A DNA stretch of 64,000 bases, taken from positions 1 through 64,000 of the forward strand of contig OODV01000281.1 in the NCBI GenBank assembly GCA_900299555.1, given 5' to 3'. A program made the position numbers and the translations under genes. Positions 57,262 to 64,000 of the stretch are shown here, in pieces; the first letter of the stretch is position 1, and every line of letters begins with the position of its first letter. The notes beneath the pieces are model-generated. The model did not search any database and had not been told where the DNA came from. It saw only the letters and a list, made by a program, of their open reading frames with translations. The DNA is from an uncultured Endozoicomonas sp. Its GTDB lineage: Bacteria; Pseudomonadota; Gammaproteobacteria; Pseudomonadales; Endozoicomonadaceae.

Positions 57262-59916
57262 TTAAAAAACCATATCTATTACTGTTTGATCAGCAGCCCT
57301 ATGGGCATATTGTGGTTGATCTTGCATAGGAATATCTTCGGAAATACTAAGTAAGGTTTGGGTTTCAGCAGGAGCACTTGGCGAAGAAGATTGAGTTATT
57401 TCAATACTCGTCTCTGGGGAAGGGTTTCGCTGAATAGCAAGAATACTGATTATTGGAGCGATAACACCACGATATACAGAGTTTGAGTTCCATATACCTC
57501 GTGCATTTTGCCCACACCTTTTATCTAGTTTTCTCATTTCATATAAGTTCTTCAACCAATTACCCATATCAGGAGATTCAAGAGTTATAGACTCCAATAC
57601 GCTACGATTTTTTTCAAAATCATCAAAAACCCATTGATAGAGTCGATGTACTATATTTGTAGCAGTCCTAGCAACTACTGCCGATATTCCTGCTTTTTGT
57701 AAAATTAATCCTATCCATGAGGAAAGTAGTTCCTCCTCTTTTTCATCTGCGAGCTTCGGTCTACCTAGCTGATACCCATATATGCTTTGTTCTTTGGTGC
57801 TTCGAATGATTTCAAACTCATCATCGGAAGTAAGGCATTTACTTAAATTGGCGGCTGCCATAGTGGCATGAAAATTCCCACGCATCGCTTGATGGAGCAT
57901 ATCATTACCCCAGCCTGCATTCTGGTATGCTCTGCGCAGATGCATTGCCGTAGAAGCAAAAGAGGTGGCTGTAAGAAAAAATCTTGCCATTACATTAACA
58001 TCTATTTCGCTAAAATCCATCGCATGGACAGTTGCCCAAGCAAACTGCCATAATGCCTGATAGTAATATTGCCCCATTACAGCAGATGTATCTTCTTTCA
58101 TATTCTGTTTTGTAAAGGCGGCTGCGTCACCATCTTTTGCTCGATAAGACTCCCATTGTTTTCCTAACATAGAAACGGTACTACTAACGGCTTTTATGGC
58201 ACTCTCTAAACCATTTGCAGTTGCCACAACTGCTGATGCAGCTGTAACTACCGGGGTTGAAGCTCCTGCTAATACCATTATAGGTGGGCCTGCCATCGAA
58301 AGAGTTGTGGCAATTCGAGCAACGAGCGCAGCCTTGCTAGCCGGATCTTTTGTGCTTTCATCCCAATTATGAACTTCTTTGATTAAACGAGGGGCAATAT
58401 TTAACCCCAATGTCAGGCCAAGCCCAGTAACATTCAAAGCATTACCAATTAAATCCGCACTTTGGTACCAAGGAAGATGCTTTTTGTACAGACCAGGGTC
58501 TGTCACCTTTAAAAGCTGGCATTGAGCCTGATCATACTCGCTTACGAATATTTCAGGCTTGTAACACGATACTGTTCCAAGATCTCTATTACAGTAATAA
58601 CCTGGTTGGCCTGATCTTAATGATGGTTCCGATAATACCTCTTTCAGCATGGCCTGACATTGATCGTCTGGTATTACCGTAATTTTTGTATCACAACCAT
58701 CCATTTGTTGCTGGCTCGATTCATAATTAGCTTTTGTTAACTGATTGCCGAAATACAAATCTCTACTACTATCATATCTACTGATAATTTTTGTTTTATA
58801 GTCTTTGCATTGATTAGAAGTTTTAATAATTTCAGAAATTTGTATAAGGCAATCATCATCACTCTTCTTAGGAACGCTCTGAATATTTCTGTATTCTCTG
58901 CATTTATCCTTACCCAATTCTTGGTTTACTATAGGATTACATTTTTGAAAAGACTGATCTCTCAAATTGCCTATCCAACCTTCAGGGGTAACTAAAGCCT
59001 CAACTTTACTATGCAAGCCTTTCTTAGCTGCAGAATCACGAACTGAATTTAGGTGTTGTTCATCAATACACATCGCTAGTCTAGCGCTATCATCAATAGC
59101 AATGATTTGTTGGAGTTGATGCGACAAAGGTTTTAACTGATGTTTTTCAGAATCTGGGAAGGATTTTATGTGGTCAAATTCTATCTTTGGAGGATGTTTT
59201 TGAAGTCCGCACTTAGCAGCAAGTTCTTGTCTAACAGCATTCAACATGGCAGCAGCATATGACCCTTCTGAGGGAAGGTTATCTGAAGAATACTGGGTCC
59301 ATATATCTTTATTCTTTACAATGTATCTTTCGCAATATGACGGAGACTCTTCTTTTGGTCTTAGAAAGTCAACTAAATAAGGCTGTGATATCTGTGATGC
59401 TTCAAATAAAGGAAGTCTGTCATCCCCAAAGAGTGTACTAAATTTCCCAAGACTGGATTGATCTGATGGTATGCCATGTTTTATTTTGGCTCTATTCTGA
59501 GCATAGGTACACCCCATCCATTCGATTAACAGAGATTCAACCTGGTTCTTGAAATTTTGTCCTCCATCTTTCGGGAAAAAAGCAATGACATCGCCAGCCA
59601 GCATAGAAAGTTCAATATGAGTTAAGGCTGATTGGGGATGCTGAACAATTTCATTCGCTACTTCAGTATTAACTCGATGATCTTTTACAATAATAAAACT
59701 TTGACCTGAACCAGCAATATTATAACCTTTTGATTCAAGAAATTTGATAGCTGCTAATTTTGGGTCGTAAGAATTGTCTGCTCTTCGATCTGTTGTCTGA
59801 GCGGCTCCAGTGTTGGAAGCTCTCCCAAATCGTTGTTGAGACTCCTCATAACTTGGAGGGTTACTAGGAGGAATATAAACTGTAGAAGATATACTTAATA
59901 ATTGATTCGGATTCAT
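57262..59916 (-). CDS. Large protein of unknown function with PPSY motif (884 residues)
   Basis: Not recognised. The N terminus is proline-rich with NPPSYEES at residues 19-26, a PPxY motif like those that bind WW domains of eukaryotic ubiquitin ligases. Residues 130-470 contain about a dozen cysteines. A hydrophobic segment at about 487-511 and a long Ala/Val/Ser-rich hydrophobic region at about 529-585 could insert into membranes. The remainder is helical; the C-terminal tail is Ser/Pro/Gln-rich. No Sec signal. No clear ribosome site before the ATG. IS remnants lie on both sides. An effector or translocator-like role is a guess from composition and context. Confidence 0.75.
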   Translation of the reverse strand: MNPNQLLSISSTVYIPPSNPPSYEESQQRFGRASNTGAAQTTDRRADNSYDPKLAAIKFLESKGYNIAGSGQSFIIVKDHRVNTEVANEIVQHPQSALTHIELSMLAGDVIAFFPKDGGQNFKNQVESLLIEWMGCTYAQNRAKIKHGIPSDQSSLGKFSTLFGDDRLPLFEASQISQPYLVDFLRPKEESPSYCERYIVKNKDIWTQYSSDNLPSEGSYAAAMLNAVRQELAAKCGLQKHPPKIEFDHIKSFPDSEKHQLKPLSHQLQQIIAIDDSARLAMCIDEQHLNSVRDSAAKKGLHSKVEALVTPEGWIGNLRDQSFQKCNPIVNQELGKDKCREYRNIQSVPKKSDDDCLIQISEIIKTSNQCKDYKTKIISRYDSSRDLYFGNQLTKANYESSQQQMDGCDTKITVIPDDQCQAMLKEVLSEPSLRSGQPGYYCNRDLGTVSCYKPEIFVSEYDQAQCQLLKVTDPGLYKKHLPWYQSADLIGNALNVTGLGLTLGLNIAPRLIKEVHNWDESTKDPASKAALVARIATTLSMAGPPIMVLAGASTPVVTAASAVVATANGLESAIKAVSSTVSMLGKQWESYRAKDGDAAAFTKQNMKEDTSAVMGQYYYQALWQFAWATVHAMDFSEIDVNVMARFFLTATSFASTAMHLRRAYQNAGWGNDMLHQAMRGNFHATMAAANLSKCLTSDDEFEIIRSTKEQSIYGYQLGRPKLADEKEEELLSSWIGLILQKAGISAVVARTATNIVHRLYQWVFDDFEKNRSVLESITLESPDMGNWLKNLYEMRKLDKRCGQNARGIWNSNSVYRGVIAPIISILAIQRNPSPETSIEITQSSSPSAPAETQTLLSISEDIPMQDQPQYAHRAADQTVIDMVF

Positions 59917-60011
59917 GATGGACTGATGAATTAATTAAAATTTCAAGATTGAATGTATATGTATTTATTGCCTTGCTTTATATAGACATCTTTTTATGCA
60001 TAAAGTTTCTG

Positions 60012-60037
60012 GTATTGATGTAAGCATACCCTATGCA
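60012..60037. mobile_element. IS630 terminus remnant
   Basis: TATTGATGTAAGCATA and CTATGCA match the end of IS630 copies B and C, with small changes. Only about 26 bases remain; it marks the far side of the island with the 884-residue gene. Confidence 0.5.
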
Positions 60038-60125
60038 GGCTCAGTTCCAGATAAGTGTTGGTGTTTTACCACAAGTCGCTGAAAGCCTGCTGTAGCGAGG
60101 GACTCAATAATTACAAGAATTGGTA

Positions 60126-60707
60126 TTACTTTTCCGGCCTTGGAAACCCTTCCAGAATTTTTGCCACGGCCTCGTTAATTCGTGCAATTCGCTGTTCCGG
60201 TGAGAGATTTTCCTGAATTCTGGCTCTGGAACGTCCACGCCAGACAACCTGCTTTGTTTCCGGATCAATAATATCAATGATCAGAGAGCCTTCTTCATAT
60301 TCCTGAACACGGCTGTCAGTGCTGACACCGAGCCCCCAAGGGCTGAAACCATAACCAAAAGAAGTAGTCACCTGTCGTTCTTCTCTGCGGGTTTTCTGGC
60401 TGGCAATGTAATTGACCAGAAAGTCGACGTCAGTCTTCTCAGAGTCGACACGTTGAAACCCTCGAGTCTGCAGAACACCATCCACCGCGTTGTGAACACG
60501 CTGATCCATCAGGGCTTCAAACTGATATTCCAGTTTTTGGGACTCCTGTGTTGGCTCAATCCAGCGATAAGTGTTCAGGCCTGTCAGTGAACGTTCAGTA
60601 TCATAGTCCCAATCTACTTTCTGGGATGCACAGCCAGCCAGAAGCACCGTCAGAAGCACCGTCAGAAGCACCACGATACTGCCAGTTATTTTTCTTACCA
60701 CAGACAT
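60126..60707 (-). CDS. DUF4136-type lipoprotein
   Basis: 193 residues. Lipoprotein signal with lipobox LLAGC, preceded by VLLTVLLTVLL made from a 12-bp tandem repeat. The mature part (DYDTERSLTGLNTYRWIE and LIIDIIDPETKQVVWRG) has the DUF4136 pattern. Probably outer membrane or periplasmic; function unknown. The ATG at 60707 follows GGGAGAGAGT; a start 52 codons earlier would overlap arsC. Confidence 0.88.
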   Translation of the reverse strand: MSVVRKITGSIVVLLTVLLTVLLAGCASQKVDWDYDTERSLTGLNTYRWIEPTQESQKLEYQFEALMDQRVHNAVDGVLQTRGFQRVDSEKTDVDFLVNYIASQKTRREERQVTTSFGYGFSPWGLGVSTDSRVQEYEEGSLIIDIIDPETKQVVWRGRSRARIQENLSPEQRIARINEAVAKILEGFPRPEK

Positions 60708-60861
60708 ACTCTCTCCCTCAGGCTTACCATCACCAGCATCATGCCATTTCCTGACGTTACATCCGACACCTATTACAAATGATTTGCAGAGAATCCACAG
60801 AGATTGGTAGGCTTTGCGGAAAATATCTATAGTCCTGTGAGATACACTAAGCAAGGTCATC

Positions 60862-61209
60862 ATGAGCGTTACTATTTTTCATAACCCACGCTGTTCAAAA
60901 TCCCGCCAGACCCTGAGTATTCTGGAAGAACAGGGGATCACTCCTGAGGTGGTACTGTATCTGGAAACCCCTCCGGACGCGAATCAGTTGAAAGCCATTC
61001 TGGGCAAACTGGGCATCAATGCCCGAGACCTGCTTCGTAAGGGTGAACAGGAGTTCAAGGATAACAACCTCAAAGATCCATCCCTGACTGAAGAGCAACT
61101 GATCAAATTTATGTGCGAATTCCCCAAGTTGATTGAGCGCCCCATTGTGGTCAATGGAGAAAAAGCCAGAATTGGCCGCCCTCCAGAGTCAGTCATTGAA
61201 ATTCTCTGA
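60862..61209 (+). CDS. ArsC-family reductase
   Basis: 115 residues. Glutaredoxin-linked arsenate reductase family; FHNPRCSKSRQTL holds the catalytic cysteine and ERPIVVNG...GRPPE follows the family pattern. Without arsB/arsR nearby, it may be a housekeeping ArsC-like protein as in Pseudomonas, not a resistance gene. Confidence 0.9.
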   Translation: MSVTIFHNPRCSKSRQTLSILEEQGITPEVVLYLETPPDANQLKAILGKLGINARDLLRKGEQEFKDNNLKDPSLTEEQLIKFMCEFPKLIERPIVVNGEKARIGRPPESVIEIL

Positions 61210-61254
61210 AAACGAACCAAACAATAATAAATAGACCTTTTAGCAGGGCCTGAC

Positions 61255-61578
61255 ATGTTCATAGCAGTATATGAATTTGAGATTAAACAAGGCACTGAGG
61301 CCGAGTTTCGCAAAGCGTGGCTGGAAGTGACCAAAGTCATTTACCAGCAATGTGGAAGCTTTGGCTCAAGACTGCATACTTCAGACAACCCGAACATTCT
61401 GGTGGGCTATGCTCAATGGCCAGATCGTGAGCAGTGGGAAAAAGATCATGAGCTGACCGATGCCCTTTATCTTGTGGCCCGTCAGAAAATGAGAGACTGC
61501 CTTGTTCAGTCAAAGACCGTCTACAAGCTGGAAGTAAGTGATGACTATCTGCAGGCGTATTCAGCAACATGCGCCTGA
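61255..61578 (+). CDS. ABM-domain protein
   Basis: 107 residues. The MFIAVYEFEIKQGTEAEFRKAW start is the first strand of an antibiotic-biosynthesis-monooxygenase (dimeric ferredoxin-like) fold. Substrate unknown. It may be cotranscribed with the arsC-like gene upstream. Confidence 0.82.
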   Translation: MFIAVYEFEIKQGTEAEFRKAWLEVTKVIYQQCGSFGSRLHTSDNPNILVGYAQWPDREQWEKDHELTDALYLVARQKMRDCLVQSKTVYKLEVSDDYLQAYSATCA

Positions 61579-61622
61579 TCATTGTCCCTGCGAACCCTAA
61601 CAAGAGATGAACATAAATAACA

Positions 61623-61991
61623 ATGCAACAAAAAGCTAACCGGATCTATCAAGTCTGCCTTGCGCTCTATGCAGGTCTGATTCTCTCTCTGCTGGCAGAG
61701 ACCTGGTGGTTGAACCCTCCACAGGGCTCCATCCCGGGTATATCCGCCCTGCAGTTACTGCCCTTACTGCTGCCTCTTCCTGGCCTTTTGAAACGAGGTT
61801 TGAAAGCAGCATCCTGGCTCTGCTTTATCCTCTGTTTTTATTTCATCAGTGGCGTTCTTGATGCCTGGTTCCGTCCGGAACAACCTCAGGGCTGGCTGAT
61901 CACCGGATTCAGCGTCCTGTTATTTATCTGTTCCATGGTGTTTATTCGCTGGCAGGCTCAAGCCAATAGAACCCGTTTAGCCGAGAGTTAG
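61623..61991 (+). CDS. DUF2069 membrane protein
   Basis: 122 residues with about four transmembrane helices, of the small inner membrane DUF2069 type that lies near arsC and wrbA in Pseudomonas. Function unknown. Confidence 0.8.
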   Translation: MQQKANRIYQVCLALYAGLILSLLAETWWLNPPQGSIPGISALQLLPLLLPLPGLLKRGLKAASWLCFILCFYFISGVLDAWFRPEQPQGWLITGFSVLLFICSMVFIRWQAQANRTRLAES

Positions 61992-62008
61992 TACTGTTAA
62001 TACATTGT

Positions 62009-62038
62009 CAGGCCCACTCCCTTTTTGGTCTGGGCCTG
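62009..62038. terminator. Convergent hairpin
   Basis: CAGGCCCA pairs with TGGGCCTG around a 14-base loop. It lies between the DUF2069 gene and the siderophore operon. No T-run follows directly. Confidence 0.5.
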
Positions 62039-62064
62039 GCCTTCTATTGGTTAGCTACTTCTGA

Positions 62065-62847
62065 TCAGGCATCCTCTTTTGCAGCGTCCTGGCCTTTAAT
62101 GACCTTGTGCTCTTCTTCAGAAATCCCCTGTTTCCAGTAACTGCTGATATAGAGCCTTTCACGGGGAACTGCCCTTTCCACCTTCAGCAACTGGCGTATT
62201 TCACGCATGGCAGAAAACTCACAGGCACACCAGGCAGAAACATTCCCGCCCGGCCAGGGCTGGTTACGAACAGCAGACAAGAAATCATCACGGCCTGTGA
62301 CCCAGATAACCTCTATACCTTCCGGTGCCACCAGTTGCTGCCGATCACTATTGGCCAATAGTTCAATAATCGCTACTCCTGTGGCGTCGGCAGGTAACTG
62401 CTCAAGGTTGCAGCTGATGGCAGGCAGCGCGGTCATATCACCGGCCAGAAAGAACCACTCCCCATCCGGGTTGACCAGTTTGATATCCCCAGGACCCGCA
62501 ATGCAGATTGTATCACCGGACTGGCAATTTCTGGCCCAACGTGATGCAGGTCCGGAGTGACCATCACAACCGTGCAGGACAAAATCAACGGTCATCTCCA
62601 GATGCTCAGCATTGAAGGCACGGATGGTATAAGTGCGCATCACTGGCTTGCCACCATTAAGCCCCTCCAGAGTAGCGACATCAGCTACCGGTACACCATC
62701 GGGCATAAACAGCAGTTTGATATAGCCGCTAGCGCAGTTAACCGGAAAGCCGGCCAATGAAGGACCAGACAGCACCACTCTCTGCATATTGGTGGTCAGT
62801 CGGATCGTACTTGATACGGTGAGCTGACGCAGTTCACGCTTTGCCAT
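62065..62847 (-). CDS. Siderophore-interacting protein (SIP family)
   Basis: 260 residues. Flavin-dependent ferric-siderophore reductase of the ViuB/YqjH type. FAD-binding RTYTIRAFN, then GDMTALPAI in the NAD(P)H domain and a C-terminal YISSYWKQGISEEEHK. Releases iron in the cytoplasm after import. Third gene of the minus-strand iron operon, 12 bases after the ATPase gene. Confidence 0.92.
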   Translation of the reverse strand: MAKRELRQLTVSSTIRLTTNMQRVVLSGPSLAGFPVNCASGYIKLLFMPDGVPVADVATLEGLNGGKPVMRTYTIRAFNAEHLEMTVDFVLHGCDGHSGPASRWARNCQSGDTICIAGPGDIKLVNPDGEWFFLAGDMTALPAISCNLEQLPADATGVAIIELLANSDRQQLVAPEGIEVIWVTGRDDFLSAVRNQPWPGGNVSAWCACEFSAMREIRQLLKVERAVPRERLYISSYWKQGISEEEHKVIKGQDAAKEDA

Positions 62848-62859
62848 TGGGTATCCTTG

Positions 62860-63621
62860 TTAACTGTTGTAATAGAGACAGATGCGCTGATTGCCAATTT
62901 CCTGAATGTCAAAGGGGATCTCGTAGATGGACTCCATCACCTCTTTGCAGACGACTTCTGCCACGGTGCCCTCTTTGATGACCTCTCCCTGTTTCATGGC
63001 AACGATTCGATCCGAATAGCAGGAAGCAAAATTGATGTCGTGGATAACAATCACCACGGCCTTATTCAGCTTATGGGCCAGATCCCGCAGCGTGTGCATA
63101 ATCTCAACCGAGTGTTTGATGTCGAGATTATTCAGCGGCTCGTCCAGGAACACGTAATCAGTGTCCTGGGCAACCACCATGGCAATAAACGCCATTTGTC
63201 GTTGACCACCACTGAGTTCATCAATATAACGATGCTGAAAGTCAGTAATGCCAAGATGTTCGAGTGCATTATCAATAATATTATTATCATTGTCGTGCAA
63301 CCTTCCCTGAGTGTGGGGGAAGCGACCAAACGACACTAATTCCCGGATGGTAAAGCGCATATTTATACTGTTGGACTGTCGCAGCACGGCCAGGTGCCGG
63401 GCCAGCTCACGGGTATCCCACTGAGCCAGCAGTTTTTCACCGATCAGAACCACACCTGCATCACTGCCGGTCAATCGGCTGGCCATGGACAGTAACGTGC
63501 TCTTACCCGCTCCGTTGGGCCCAATAACCGAGGTAACTTCCCCTTTCGGAAAGAGTGCACTGGCATCCCTGACCACAAAGGTCTTACCGTATTTTTTGGA
63601 TAATCCGGTTAACTTGATCAC
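62860..63621 (-). CDS. ABC transporter ATPase for ferric siderophore
   Basis: 253 residues. Walker A GPNGAGKST, signature LSGGQRQ, Walker B VFLDEPLNNLD, His switch VIHD. The nearest types are VctC/YclP-like ATPases of iron-catecholate or heme import. Powers the permease encoded upstream. The ribosome site and ATG fit the operon arrangement. Confidence 0.93.
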   Translation of the reverse strand: MIKLTGLSKKYGKTFVVRDASALFPKGEVTSVIGPNGAGKSTLLSMASRLTGSDAGVVLIGEKLLAQWDTRELARHLAVLRQSNSINMRFTIRELVSFGRFPHTQGRLHDNDNNIIDNALEHLGITDFQHRYIDELSGGQRQMAFIAMVVAQDTDYVFLDEPLNNLDIKHSVEIMHTLRDLAHKLNKAVVIVIHDINFASCYSDRIVAMKQGEVIKEGTVAEVVCKEVMESIYEIPFDIQEIGNQRICLYYNS

Positions 63622-63631
63622 GCCGTTACCC

Positions 63632-64000
63632 TTAATTGATTCGGTTGCGCATCAGCAGAAAAAGAAAATAGGAACCACCTGCCAGATTGATTAACACACT
63701 GATGGTGGTCTGGAACGTCAGCACATTTTCCACAAACCACTGACCAGCAATGAGCAACAACACCGCCAGCAAACTGCTGGCCAGGATCAGGGTACGGTGC
63801 CGGTAGCTGTTAAACAGTTCACGGGTCAGGCTGACAACGATCAGGCCCAGGAACAATACCGGCCCGACTAACGCCGTAGCAATGGAAACCATCACGGTGA
63901 CCAGCACCATAATACGCCGGGTAATCCGGACCGGGTCGAGTCCAAGACTGGTGGCGTTGTCGGTGCCCAGCCACAAGACATCCAGCTGACGGGAGTAAAA
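63632..64000 (-). CDS. FecCD-family iron permease, C-terminal part
   Basis: Runs off the right edge. The last ~120 residues of a FecCD-type permease are visible: LWLGTDNATSLG, then helices with VGPVLFLGLIVVSL and the final FFLMRNR-like end. Start is outside the window. Operon with the ATPase and the SIP-family gene. Confidence 0.85.
   Translation of the reverse strand, partial: FYSRQLDVLWLGTDNATSLGLDPVRITRRIMVLVTVMVSIATALVGPVLFLGLIVVSLTRELFNSYRHRTLILASSLLAVLLLIAGQWFVENVLTFQTTISVLINLAGGSYFLFLLMRNRIN

Noticed and set aside
63275..63300. Fur-like AT-rich hexamers near the iron ABC ATPase
   Set aside because: They lie inside the coding sequence of the ATPase gene and encode an Asp/Asn-rich stretch; a regulatory reading is not supported.
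1..64000. CRISPR array, rRNA operon or prophage
   Set aside because: No regularly spaced repeats, rRNA segments or phage structural genes were seen.

Overview
The window reads as chromosome of a gammaproteobacterium of the Oceanospirillales/Pseudomonadales type. An Endozoicomonas-like, animal-associated relative is the best guess. This is inferred from the housekeeping gene order (purC-bamC-dapA-bcp-perM-tusA-bepA-nadA, tol-pal-cpoB-queE-queC, ruvCAB-yebC-aspS, slyX-HIT-proS), which follows the Pseudomonas arrangement as I recall it. Inserted islands carry decayed insertion sequences, an ankyrin protein, very large unique proteins and a type III secretion chaperone locus. No rRNA or CRISPR was seen; there is one tRNA (Lys, TTT).

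Layout. 0.2-11.6 kb: conserved core with cnoX, purC, bamC-dapA, bcp, a permease and a TusA-like gene, bepA, a small unknown gene, nadA and tRNA-Lys. 11.8-20.3 kb: island with IS630, IS256 and IS982 remains, a short-chain dehydrogenase tail, an ankyrin protein and a 1132-residue hybrid sensor kinase. 20.5-27.5 kb: tolQRAB-pal-cpoB-queE-queC on the + strand. 27.6-33.2 kb: third IS630 remnant and a 1437-residue unknown protein. 33.2-40.5 kb: ruvB, rarD-like, ruvA, CMD-like, ruvC, a possible 27-residue peptide, yebC, aspS and a zinc-ribbon protein. 40.7-44.5 kb: operon of an LcrH/SycD-type chaperone and two paralogous candidate secreted proteins, the second frameshifted. 44.8-47.2 kb: broken and intact OprD-like porins, convergent. 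47.4-55.9 kb: HU-like, membrane cold-shock protein, slyX, HIT, proS, lytic transglycosylase, acylphosphatase, TlpA-like, purT, yihY. 56.2-60.0 kb: second island with IS3/IS1/IS256 debris and an 884-residue unknown protein carrying a PPSY motif. 60.1-64.0 kb: lipoprotein, arsC-like, ABM protein, DUF2069 protein, then a siderophore-iron import operon running off the edge.

Main conclusions. (1) The tol-pal-queC block is inverted relative to its usual neighbours (tRNA-Lys/nadA and ruvB). Decayed IS630 copies in opposite orientation lie at both ends, and ybgC is missing. (2) The chaperone operon at 40.7-44.5 kb has the form of a type III chaperone-substrate unit and is the strongest candidate for an undescribed host-interaction system. 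(3) The 884- and 1437-residue proteins and the ankyrin protein all lie among IS debris and are effector candidates. (4) Several genes are freshly broken by small changes: loss of one base in a homopolymer, and a 7-bp tandem duplication in a porin. Start sites were often moved inward from the longest frame, to an ATG or GTG with a good ribosome binding site.
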